In this document: piece after piece, positions 1-8,700 of the stretch
How the letters are laid out: each line of letters begins with the position of its first letter
Position numbering within the stretch: the first letter of the stretch is position 1
NCBI GenBank assembly: GCA_002841275.1
Contig: PHET01000005.1
Span: forward strand, 62,001 to 126,000
Length of the DNA stretch: 64,000 bases
Direction: 5' to 3'
Source: Actinobacteria bacterium HGW-Actinobacteria-7
Lineage (GTDB): Bacteria; Actinomycetota; Coriobacteriia; Anaerosomatales; PHET01
Translations under genes and position numbers: made by a program
The notes under the pieces: model-generated
Seen by the model: only the letters and a program-made list of their open reading frames with translations
What the model was told of the DNA's origin: nothing
Databases searched by the model: none

Positions 1-510
1 GCATCGGCCGCCGCGAAGAAGATCACATCCGCGCTGGCCAAGCAGGGCGTGGACAAGAAAGATATCCAGACCTCCGGCGTCAACCTCTACCCGCAGCAGG
101 ACTCCAGTTCCGGCAGAATCCAGATCACCGGGTACGACGCGAACATCTCGGTCGACGTGAAGTTGCGGGACCTCTCGAAGGTGGGAGACGTCATTACGGC
201 AGCGGGCAACGCGGGCGCCACGTCGATTAGCGGGCCCAGCTTCCAGATCTCGGAGGACTCCGATTTTCGCGCGTCAGCGATCGAGAAGGCGGTTACCGAC
301 GCACGAAAGAACGCAGAGGCCATGGCAAAGGCAGCTGGCAAGTCCGTCGGCGACGTGATCAGCATCTCGGGCTCGAACGTCAATGTCCCGGGCCCGCTAT
401 ATGACATGGCGGGCGCCGCGAAGGTGGACCTGTCAGCCGGCAGTGTGCCCGTCGAGCCAGGGCAACTGGACGTCACTGCCGACATCACTGTGGTCTTCGA
501 GCTCAAGTAG
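1..510 (+). CDS. SIMPL (DUF541) domain protein, 5' end cut by window
   Basis: The reading frame is open from base 1, so the true start lies upstream; 169 codons are visible. The segment ALAKQGVDKKDIQTSG followed by a beta strand around NLYPQQ and a long Ala/Lys-rich helix (KNAEAMAKAAGKSVGDV) is the typical layout of SIMPL/DUF541 proteins, which are usually exported or lipoproteins. The signal peptide expected for this family would be in the missing part. The biochemical role of the family is poorly defined. The gene ends in front of a GC-rich hairpin. Confidence 0.85.
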   Translation, partial: ASAAAKKITSALAKQGVDKKDIQTSGVNLYPQQDSSSGRIQITGYDANISVDVKLRDLSKVGDVITAAGNAGATSISGPSFQISEDSDFRASAIEKAVTDARKNAEAMAKAAGKSVGDVISISGSNVNVPGPLYDMAGAAKVDLSAGSVPVEPGQLDVTADITVVFELK

Positions 511-521
511 GCCGCGTCTCC

Positions 522-545
522 CCCGACGCGCGAATGCGCGTCGGG
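522..545 (+). terminator. Hairpin terminator after the SIMPL gene
   Basis: Perfect 10-bp stem (CCCGACGCGC / GCGCGTCGGG) with a GAAT tetraloop, 12 bp after the SIMPL stop codon. No T-tract follows, so termination efficiency is uncertain. It lies just upstream of the aminotransferase start. Confidence 0.6.
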
Positions 546-563
546 TGTGGTAGAACTGTCCGC

Positions 564-1400
564 ATGGACACAACCTACCTTTACCTGAACGGGGACATCA
601 TCCCCACAGTAGAGGCCGCTATCTCGCCTCTCGACATCGGCCTGCTGCGTGGCTACGCCGTCTTCGACCTTCTGAGAACGGCAGGAGCGAGGCCCTTCAT
701 GCTCGAGGAGCATCTGAAACGGCTGCGGCATTCCGCGGCCGAGCTGGGCCTTGAGGTGCCTGTCTCAGACGAGGCGATACGAACGGTCATAACGCGCCTG
801 CTAGAACTGAATCGCCACGGCGAGGCGACTGTACGTCTCGTTCTGACGGGAGGCGTCTCGCCGGAAGGCATGACGTATGACCCGACAACGCCGACGTTTC
901 TGATTCTCACGCACGAGCTGCACGAATTGCCGGCCTCGCTCTACGAGACAGGCGCAGCGCTGATTCTGCACGAGCACCGCAGGGAGATTCCGGCTGCCAA
1001 GACCACGAACTACCTGACCATGCTGAAACATCGCCCCCTCGTGAACGAGGCGGGCGCAATCGACCTGCTGTATCACGATGGGGAGCGTGTGCTCGAGGCC
1101 GCAAGCGCAAGTGTCTACTTCGTGCATGGCGGAACCATCCTCGCGCCAGAGCGCGATGTGCTGTGGGGAACCGTCGGCTCTCTGACGCTCGAACTTGCAC
1201 GTGAGCGATACGAGACGCGTCTGGCCGCCGTCAGCTTGGATGATGCGTTCAGAGCCGATGAGGTGTTCCTGACATCGACGACTCGAGGGGTGGTTCCGAT
1301 CGTGCGAATCGACGACCGGCTCATCGGAAGCGGAGAACCCGGGCCGGTGACGCGAGATCTGAGCGCACACTACCAGGAGCTGCTGACAGCCGCACGCTAG
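564..1400 (+). CDS. Class IV aminotransferase (branched-chain / D-amino-acid aminotransferase or ADC lyase family)
   Basis: A 278-aa PLP enzyme of fold type IV. Family features include the N-terminal YLNGDIIP strand, LLRGYAVFDLLR, and the probable PLP lysine in AKTTNYLTML near residue 146. Further on are EAASASVYFV and GTVGSLTLELA, the usual cofactor phosphate-binding regions. The ATG at 564 is preferred over an in-frame ATG at 534, because homology begins at MDTTYLYLNG and the upstream ATG lies inside the terminator hairpin. Substrate cannot be told from sequence: branched-chain amino acids, D-alanine and 4-amino-4-deoxychorismate are all handled by this fold. It converges with the diguanylate cyclase gene, 22 bp away. 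Confidence 0.85.
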   Translation: MDTTYLYLNGDIIPTVEAAISPLDIGLLRGYAVFDLLRTAGARPFMLEEHLKRLRHSAAELGLEVPVSDEAIRTVITRLLELNRHGEATVRLVLTGGVSPEGMTYDPTTPTFLILTHELHELPASLYETGAALILHEHRREIPAAKTTNYLTMLKHRPLVNEAGAIDLLYHDGERVLEAASASVYFVHGGTILAPERDVLWGTVGSLTLELARERYETRLAAVSLDDAFRADEVFLTSTTRGVVPIVRIDDRLIGSGEPGPVTRDLSAHYQELLTAAR

Positions 1401-1422
1401 CGGCGCTGGCTCAGCCGGGCGC

Positions 1423-2538
1423 TCAGACGAACGAAGCCGGGCCCGATGTCCGGTACGTGTTCCCGCCTTGGCTCTTGGCGGCATACATCGCCTGATCGGC
1501 ACGCTCGAGCAGCTCCTCGGCGGTCGAATCCCCACCCCCGAAGATCGCGACTCCTACCGACGCGGTCACCGGCTGTTCACGCCCGTCCAATACGAACGGG
1601 GCGGCAAGGTGCTCCAAGATGCGCGTGGCGGTGTTGCCGACCTCCGCGCGGTTCGAAACGCTTGGCAGAAGGAGCACGAACTCGTCGCCGCTGATGCGTG
1701 CGAGCGTCTCGTCCTGCCGGACGATTCCGCGGAGCCTCTCGGCAAAACCGGCGAGCAGTGCATCCCCCGCCGCATGGCCAAGGGTATCGTTGACCCGCTT
1801 GAAGCCGTCGATGTCCATGAACAGCACCGCAAGCAAGTGGTCGTGCCGCTTCGCTCCGGCAAGCGCGATCTCAAGCCGGTCCCTGAGCAGTAGCCTGTTG
1901 GGCAACGACGTGAGCGCATCGAGCTTCAACGCCGAGACATCCGAGGCGATCTCGACAACCGACTCGACCTGCCCGTCGGGCCCCAGGAGCGGATACCACG
2001 ACTGCGACAGCCAATTCTCGCACCCGGCAGCTGTCGTCTCGTGCTTGATGCGCGAATGGGGCCTGCCGGTCGAAAAGACCTGATCCACCAAACAGCCGTG
2101 ACATGGTTCGTCGCTTCCCATGATGGCCTTGTAGCACACCTGCCCCACAACATCGGCGGCATCGAGCCCCATCGTATCTACCGCCTTGCCGTTCACGTAC
2201 GACAGCCGCATGTCGTGGTCGAGCGTGACAATGGCCGACGGGTTCTTCTCGTACAACGTCAGAAGCCGCGATTGCTCCGCCCGTAGTTCGCGCGAAGTGC
2301 GCCGGTACTGCGTTAGCGCAGCCTCAGCAACGACTGCCGCAATGGCGGCGAGGACGACCACCACGAGCCGGCTGAACAGGTCGTGGCCTGTGGGAGAGAA
2401 CAGCGCGAACCGAAGATCCACGCCGGTGGTCAGCCAGAGGTGCATGGCATCGATCACGACGTACACACCGGCGAGCCCGATGAAGAGCACGAAGAGCCGA
2501 CCGGGCAGCTCGAATATCTGATTCAGACGACGACTCAT
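1423..2538 (-). CDS. Membrane PAS-GGDEF diguanylate cyclase
   Basis: 371 aa. Two transmembrane helices lie in the first ~90 residues (LFVLFIGLAGVYVVIDAMHLW; LFSRLVVVVLAAIAAVVAEAAL). A PAS domain follows, with a cysteine cluster in its second half (CYKAIMGSDEPCHGCLV), then a GGDEF domain. The active-site loop reads ARISGDEF, an SGDEF variant of GGDEF that is usually compatible with activity. The product-inhibition I-site RxxD is changed to RQDE, so feedback inhibition may be lost. DALTSLPNRLLLRDRL and the downstream DIDGFKRVND metal/GTP site are intact. Start ATG at 2538 gives a normal N terminus; an in-frame start at 2568 is possible. A sigma28-like promoter lies 58 bp upstream. Confidence 0.93.
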   Translation of the reverse strand: MSRRLNQIFELPGRLFVLFIGLAGVYVVIDAMHLWLTTGVDLRFALFSPTGHDLFSRLVVVVLAAIAAVVAEAALTQYRRTSRELRAEQSRLLTLYEKNPSAIVTLDHDMRLSYVNGKAVDTMGLDAADVVGQVCYKAIMGSDEPCHGCLVDQVFSTGRPHSRIKHETTAAGCENWLSQSWYPLLGPDGQVESVVEIASDVSALKLDALTSLPNRLLLRDRLEIALAGAKRHDHLLAVLFMDIDGFKRVNDTLGHAAGDALLAGFAERLRGIVRQDETLARISGDEFVLLLPSVSNRAEVGNTATRILEHLAAPFVLDGREQPVTASVGVAIFGGGDSTAEELLERADQAMYAAKSQGGNTYRTSGPASFV

Positions 2539-2595
2539 GGCCCAACCCTTCTGGCCACGAGCCACCACTCCACACGGCCTGAGATAGTGGAATGT

Positions 2596-2623
2596 GTATC
2601 GGCAGAATCCGCTTCGGGCTTTA
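2596..2623 (-). promoter_or_regulatory. Sigma28-like promoter of the PAS-GGDEF gene
   Basis: On the minus strand TAAA (2623-2620) is followed after 16 nt by GCCGATAC (2603-2596). This matches the FliA/SigD/WhiG-type consensus TAAA-N15/16-GCCGATAA in 4/4 and 7/8 positions. The box ends 57 bp before the ATG at 2538. Similar boxes precede several other genes of this window. Confidence 0.65.
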
Positions 2624-2729
2624 TACCGAATTCACCGGGTAGTCGTGCTGTGTCCGCCGGCTTGACCGACTCGGCTATCCTCGATTGTCTGAATCGTCTG
2701 GATGCGAGTCACGGGACGGCAGAGACAGT

Positions 2730-3980
2730 CTAGGCGTTCACCAGCTGATTGCGATGTTCTCGCGCTCTCTCCTGGGCCGCCTCACGGGCCGCGTGTACCT
2801 GTTCCGAACAGTCGCTCAGCGCCTCGACAACGCGACCGTCGACATAACGCACTTTGGCCATGTGCTTGAGACTGCGCAGGACCCTACCCCGTCCAAGGGC
2901 CGGCCGATACGAGCGGTCCTCGGACAGAGCGGTGAAGATGTCGCTCACCGCGACAACTCGCGCTCCGAGAGCCAGATCGCGACCTTCTAGGTGGTCCGGA
3001 TACCCGCTCCCATCGATGCGCTCGTGGTGATGCGAAGCCCAGTCGGCCACCTGCGCGAGTTCGGAGATCGCGCCCAGAACTCGGCCCGTATGGTACGCGT
3101 GCGACATCATGACCAGCGACTCGTCGTGATCCAGTCGGCTGGGCTTCTCAATGAGCGCCTCGGGAACAGCAAGCTTGCCCAGATCGTGCAGATGCCCCGC
3201 GACCCGGATGGAATCCACATCGCGCACTGTCATCCCCAGTACCCGGGCCAGCACATCCGCCGACGCTGCGACTCCGGTCGAATGGGCCGCAGTGTAGCGG
3301 CTCCGGAAATCGACGATGTGGGCGAGCATCTTGGAGAACGAACTCAAATCCACCTCAACAGGCCGACAGACGCGAAGCCCCAGCTCGGCGAACGGCTCGA
3401 GCGCATGACCTTCCGCTGCCAGCCCGCTCCAAAACGGCGCCTCGCGCGCAGCCTTGACGAAACCCAGTACTGTCTCTGGATTGAAGCGCTTATCGGCACT
3501 CTCCAGAATGGCTGACGAGATCTCACGCGTCTGGTGCGCCGGCTCACGCGTCGGGTCCATGAGCACCGCAATGCGATCGGCAAGGTACACGACATTGCTC
3601 TCGACTGGGACGGGAGTCCCTAGGTGCTCTGCGCCCAGTCCGCCCTGCCACTCGACGTGGTGATACCTCACGATCGGGGCTATCTCCGCGAAAGGTTCAA
3701 ACTCCTTGAGCAGCGCATACCCCGGCTCGGCATGCTCGACGCTGCGTGTGTCGAAATCGAGAGTGTCGAGCCGCTCGCCCAGTGAGAGAGCTCCGACGTC
3801 GTGCAGCGACGCGGCCAAAACCGCCCTGCCCAACGAGACCTCGTCGAGGCCCATCGCGCGACCGATTCTGCTCGCAAGGTATGCGGTGCGCCGATGGTGA
3901 TCGACCAGAAGCGGGCTGACGAGGTCTGCCGTTGAGGAAACACACATCCCCAAATCCAACAGTGACGCGTTGATTCTCAC
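2730..3980 (-). CDS. Two-domain HD / HD-GYP phosphohydrolase, probable c-di-GMP phosphodiesterase
   Basis: 416 aa, cytosolic, with two HD superfamily domains in tandem. The first has HHRRTAYLASRIG, LHDVG and YHHVEWQGG, i.e. an HD core without a true GYP motif. The second has HSTGV, LHDLGKL, SHHHERIDGSGYP and VSDIFTALSEDRSYRP, a complete HD-GYP signature that normally hydrolyses c-di-GMP. GTG at 3980 is chosen because a strong GGGGGGTGGGG ribosome-binding site precedes it and homology starts there; a longer frame to 4175 would be low-complexity. It is transcribed divergently from the carboxypeptidase gene, about 200 bp away. Confidence 0.88.
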   Translation of the reverse strand: MRINASLLDLGMCVSSTADLVSPLLVDHHRRTAYLASRIGRAMGLDEVSLGRAVLAASLHDVGALSLGERLDTLDFDTRSVEHAEPGYALLKEFEPFAEIAPIVRYHHVEWQGGLGAEHLGTPVPVESNVVYLADRIAVLMDPTREPAHQTREISSAILESADKRFNPETVLGFVKAAREAPFWSGLAAEGHALEPFAELGLRVCRPVEVDLSSFSKMLAHIVDFRSRYTAAHSTGVAASADVLARVLGMTVRDVDSIRVAGHLHDLGKLAVPEALIEKPSRLDHDESLVMMSHAYHTGRVLGAISELAQVADWASHHHERIDGSGYPDHLEGRDLALGARVVAVSDIFTALSEDRSYRPALGRGRVLRSLKHMAKVRYVDGRVVEALSDCSEQVHAAREAAQERAREHRNQLVNA

Positions 3981-4177
3981 GGCCCCACCCCCCAGTCGGG
4001 TCGCCTTGATGAACCCAGTATGCGCACAACAAGCCCTCGAGCGCCATTCGAACCGTGGTGGCTCGAACCTCGCCCGTGTGGCACTCTTTGAGAACTGATC
4101 GGCTGTGAACGGGGTCTGAGGTGCACGGACTTGCGAGGACATACCAACGACCGAACCTGACGAGGCAGACGACACTG

Positions 4178-5659
4178 ATGCGGCAAACGGCTCGCTTCAC
4201 GGCCGCTGTCATGGTCGTCGCGCTTGTCGGCGCACCTGCTCAGTCGTTTGCCAAGCGCCTCGACAGCGACCAGATCTCCGGACGCCCATTGTCGTCCTGC
4301 GACCCGTCGCACACGGTGGCGCCCGACATCAGTGCATTCTCGGGGGAACTCAGTGCTTCCAACGGCGTGCTCTGGTCACGCCGAGCGACGAGCCAACATG
4401 CCATGGCGAGCACAACCAAGCTGATGACCTGTCTGATCGCGCTCGAACGCTGCGATTTGGACGAGACGGTGACGATCTCCAGCCGGGCGAGTTCCGTTCC
4501 CTACGCGCTGGGACTGCAGACCGGCGAGCGGATGACCGTTCGTCAGCTGCTCGAGCTGGCACTGATCGCCTCATCCAACGATGCGGCCATGGCACTCGCC
4601 GAGCACGTGGGAGGCAGTATCCCCGGGTTCGCCGACATCATGAACGAGAGGGCGGCCCAGCTGGGCATGAAGGCAACACACTACGTGAACCCTCACGGCC
4701 TCGATGCGCCGGGTCACTACACCTCCGCCCAGGACCTCGCCACGCTCGCCAAGACAGTCATGAAGCTGCCCGAGTTCCGCCGAATCATCCGGCTGCGTTC
4801 GGTCACAGTTCCCGCCTACAAGGAGCAGCCCGCTCGCACTGTGAAGAGCACCAATGCGCTTCTGCGCAGCTACCGCGGCATCATCGGTGGAAAGACGGGC
4901 TTCACCGATGATGCCAAGTACGCACTCGTGTCGTTTGCCGAGCGTGACGGAATCACGCTGACCGCCGTCATTCTGGGGGCACCTAGCAGCGAGACTCGAT
5001 TCAAGACCGCCGCGCGGTTGCTCGATTGGGGATTCAAGCACCTGCGCGTGCAGGCCGTCGCGAGCCCGACCCAGACGGTGGGGACCGTGCCCGTCTCGGC
5101 CAATCCCGGCTGGAGCGTTCCCGCCCGCTTCTCTCAAGTCACGACGCTGCCCGTCTTCGATCTCGACGGACCGGTCTCGAGTGAAGCGAGTCTCGCGTCC
5201 GCTGTTTCGATCCCGGTGTTCGAGGGCGAGCCGCTAGGGACGGTCAGACTGATGCAGGGCGACCGCACCCTGGCCACCGCGACCGCGGTCGCCGCCATCG
5301 ACCTCGCATCTGCCGAGGAGACCGTTGGCGCCGTTCCCATCTCGGACTACATCGATCGCACGGTTGTGGCGCGCGCCAGCGAGAGCTCGGCAGCGGTCCA
5401 GGAGTTCGACCCTGCCGTTCCCGTTGAGCGCACCATTACCCTCGACCCGCAGGTGAACGCACCCGTCGCGGTAGGCGCACCGTTAGGCAAGATCGTCTAC
5501 ACCCAAGAGGATCGCATCATCTGCACAGTCCCGGCGGTTGCCGCGACCAGAGTAGAGGCCCCCGGTACCTTGGCCCGGTTCGGCATCTGGATCGCGCGCG
5601 GACTCCGAGGACTCGTAGGTGCACCGCGAATCGCCGCGCCCCAGGTCGCGGGGTCGTAG
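4178..5659 (+). CDS. dacA: D-alanyl-D-alanine carboxypeptidase (PBP5/DacA family)
   Basis: 493-aa exported penicillin-binding protein. A signal peptide (TARFTAAVMVVALVGAPAQSFA) begins at the chosen ATG; an in-frame ATG at 4121 would add an unsupported leader. All three active-site motifs are present: S-x-x-K as STTK (near residue 78), S-x-N as SSN, and KTG in GGKTGFTDDA. After the peptidase S11 domain come two similar beta-rich segments (VVTTLPVFDLDGPV... and VPVERTITLDPQV...), resembling PBP5 C-terminal domains, and a C-terminal amphipathic helix that may touch the membrane. It removes the terminal D-Ala from peptidoglycan pentapeptides, which limits D,D-crosslinking and affects the substrates available to L,D-transpeptidases. 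Confidence 0.92.
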   Translation: MRQTARFTAAVMVVALVGAPAQSFAKRLDSDQISGRPLSSCDPSHTVAPDISAFSGELSASNGVLWSRRATSQHAMASTTKLMTCLIALERCDLDETVTISSRASSVPYALGLQTGERMTVRQLLELALIASSNDAAMALAEHVGGSIPGFADIMNERAAQLGMKATHYVNPHGLDAPGHYTSAQDLATLAKTVMKLPEFRRIIRLRSVTVPAYKEQPARTVKSTNALLRSYRGIIGGKTGFTDDAKYALVSFAERDGITLTAVILGAPSSETRFKTAARLLDWGFKHLRVQAVASPTQTVGTVPVSANPGWSVPARFSQVTTLPVFDLDGPVSSEASLASAVSIPVFEGEPLGTVRLMQGDRTLATATAVAAIDLASAEETVGAVPISDYIDRTVVARASESSAAVQEFDPAVPVERTITLDPQVNAPVAVGAPLGKIVYTQEDRIICTVPAVAATRVEAPGTLARFGIWIARGLRGLVGAPRIAAPQVAGS

Positions 5660-5675
5660 TCGGGGAGTACGCAAA

Positions 5676-5701
5676 GGGGCGGGCCCTTCTCGGCCCGCCC
5701 C
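5676..5701. terminator. Bidirectional hairpin between convergent genes
   Basis: Perfect 10-bp stem GGGGCGGGCC / GGCCCGCCCC with a 6-nt loop, lying between the convergent dacA (ends 5659) and multicopper oxidase (ends 5731) genes. It is flanked on the minus strand by TTT. It probably terminates both transcripts. Confidence 0.75.
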
Positions 5702-5730
5702 ATGCGTCACGTGGTGTATCCCTACCTAGA

Positions 5731-8700
5731 TCACTTGATCAGGTCGAGGAGAATCAGCCTTACTGCCTCCGACAACGTCGATGTCGCCCCAAAGACGTAG
5801 CCGCGCTTGATGACCGTGCTGTTTGCCGTCAGGTAGGTGGCAACGGAGCCAGGCACGGAAGTGGAGCGAACGTAGAGGATCGGACCCCCGCGAACACCCA
5901 TGTAGGCACCCGCCCAATCGGCAAGATCGGGGTTCGAAGCGAACCCGACCGTCCCGCCGGACAGCCAGCCATTGTCAACGGCGCGCTGAGCAAACAGAGC
6001 TGATGTCGCGTAAGCGTCTGCTCCACCGATGCGGTTGGCAGGATCGACTCCCAGCGCGGACCGTACCGTTTCCGGTACGGCTCCCGTCCCGCCCAGAATG
6101 TAGCGGTTGCTCAGTCCCAGGTCGTAGAGCGCAGCACCTACGTCAGTTGGGACCCCTGCGGTGTTCACAAACAGGAGTGGGTAGTGCTGGCGCGCCGAAA
6201 CCGGCGATGCAACAACCGAGTCCCAGATGTTGTTCATCGACTGTGCTGACGCCACAAGTGCGGTGTCGGGGAACGCCGAACCCAGGATCAACTTCATGCG
6301 TCGGGCCACCGCGACCGAAGTACCAAAGCGATCGGCGCCGTAGAGCCTGTCAACTGATGCCACCCCCGGTATGCGGGCGATGGCGTTGCGCAGTGGAGTC
6401 GAGACTCCCCTGCCCACCAAGTGGACTTTCACTCCATCAGGCATCGCGATCAACGCATCCCGCAGGTCATTGCGAAGAATCGTCGGATCGGACAGCAACA
6501 GTGGCGCACCGTAGGCTCCCGCGAGACCTGGCGCAGTGGCCGCCTCAAACAAGTTGAGCTCACCGCTGTCACCAGCTGCGATGACGACATCCGTCACTCC
6601 GGCCCAGCCGGGATACGCAGCCTTGGCGGCAGATAGTGCGCTCCAGTACTTGCTGTACGCGTATCGGTAGATGATCTTGACACCGAACGTCACATCCAAT
6701 GTGTGGTTGGCCCTGACGTTCTTGAATGCATACTCGGTGATCGGTCCAATGTTCACGCCGTCGATCTTGACGCTTGAGATGTAGTTCCCGGGCAGCGGTG
6801 CGATGGTGAACGTCGGGCTGTCAGAACTCCAGTTCACCATCTGAGGGGTCGATGGCGTGATGGTTCCACCGGAGCCCGCCGTCGGGGTGATGGTGTACAT
6901 GTTCAGTGCGAAGGACACGTCGATAGTGTGGTCGGCCAGCACGTTGGTGAAGGTATAGGAATCCACGACACCAATGGAGACACCGTCGATCATGACGTCG
7001 GCAACGTGGTAACCCATGTTGGGCGACATGGTGAAGGTGGTGCTGTCTGTTCCACGGTCGACTATCTGGTCCCAACTGGGCGAGATGTTGCCATGGGCGC
7101 CAGCGGACGGCGTGATGGTGAATGCATCCTTGGCGAAGAGCGCCCACAGTGCGTGATCGGCCGTGACGTTGAAGAACTTGTACTCCGCGCCTGTCCCCAC
7201 GGACACGCCGTCGATCATGACATCGACCAAGGTGTATCCAGGCTCTGGCGTAATCGTGAACGTCGGGCTATCGCTGCCCACCGGCACGCCCTGTGGAGTG
7301 CTCGGCGAGATCGTACCGCCGACACCGGCCATGGGCGTGATCACGTACGTGTCGAAGAACGCCGGGGGCGACACCGTCACCGCGTTGGAGGCGATGCCGG
7401 CGGTAGCCGCGTTGAACGCGTACACGATGTAGCGGTATGCCTTGCCGTCCACGGTCGTGTTGTCCTGGTAGTTGGTCTGGTTCGCAGGCACGATACCGAG
7501 CACGGTGTAGGTGCTCTCGACGCCCTGTGAGGTGACGGTTGCACGCTCGACCCGGAATCCGACCTCGTTCGCTGGATTGCCCAGAGTGCCAGGATCTCCG
7601 ACAGGCGTTCCATCAGTCCACGCGAGATCGATCGGGGAGCCCGGAAGCCCATTCGCCGCCAGCGTGGGGCTATCAGGGACCGAGCGGGCGACCGCCAGCG
7701 ACATCGGCCGCATCATGTCCATCTCTTCGTGGCTCAGGATGTGGCAATGCCACACGTACTCCCAGCCGAAGTTGGTCATCACGTTCTTGATCTCTGAGCC
7801 CGCAGGGTAAGCCTGCCCAGTCAACGGATTGATGTTCGAGAATCCCATCATCGAATTGAGGGGGAGCGTCGGGTTGAGCGGCCGAACGCTATCCGGCACG
7901 CCAAAGTCCAACTTGGGAGCCACCGGCTTGAGCGCGACAATCGTGTCCTCAAGCGGGCTGACTCGAACAGTGTCCTTCCAGCCCAATTCGTTGTCGTCAG
8001 GAACGGTGACTGCGTTGTCCCAGCCAACACGGTTGATGAGCTGCACGTCGAACAGATGGAAGTGGATCGGGTGTGTATCGACGCCGTTGTGGGTAATCTT
8101 CCAGATCTGCGTCCCGTCTTCGCCTATGGGCGAAAGCGGGGTCATCGAGTCCTGAAGATACTCGACCACCGGATCGGAGTAGCCGTACAGCACGAAGTTC
8201 GCGTTGGTGGCGTTGGTACGAGGCATCTCGACGCCGATCTTGCCGCTCATGCGGCCGTACTCGAGATCCCACACCTCGCTTGTCTCGTCCTGAATCGCCT
8301 TGGGCTCCAACGGCATCGTGACCGTGCGGCTGTCCAAGGTCTGGAAGGTCATCTCGTTTTGGTAGATACGCACGTACGGATCGGCCGTGAACGTGTCGTT
8401 GTAGGCCGAATCGTATCGAGCGTCAGGAACGTGAATCGGGTTCTGTGAGGCTTTGAACACGCCCGGACGCTCGTTGTTCGAGGCGAACGCATCCTCAAGC
8501 GCTGTCAGGTCGAAGGGCGCGGCGGCAGGCGTCGCGGCGACCTTGATCTGCATGATCGTTCGGGTGTTCGAGCCGAATCCGGGCAGGGTCCCTGCGGGGC
8601 CGCCGGTGTCGGTCATGTCCGGCATGCCGGTGAAGTAGTCGGTTCTCGCATCGAGCGCGGGAAACGCCGTGGGTGAGTCGTTGTACAGAATCAGGGTCTT

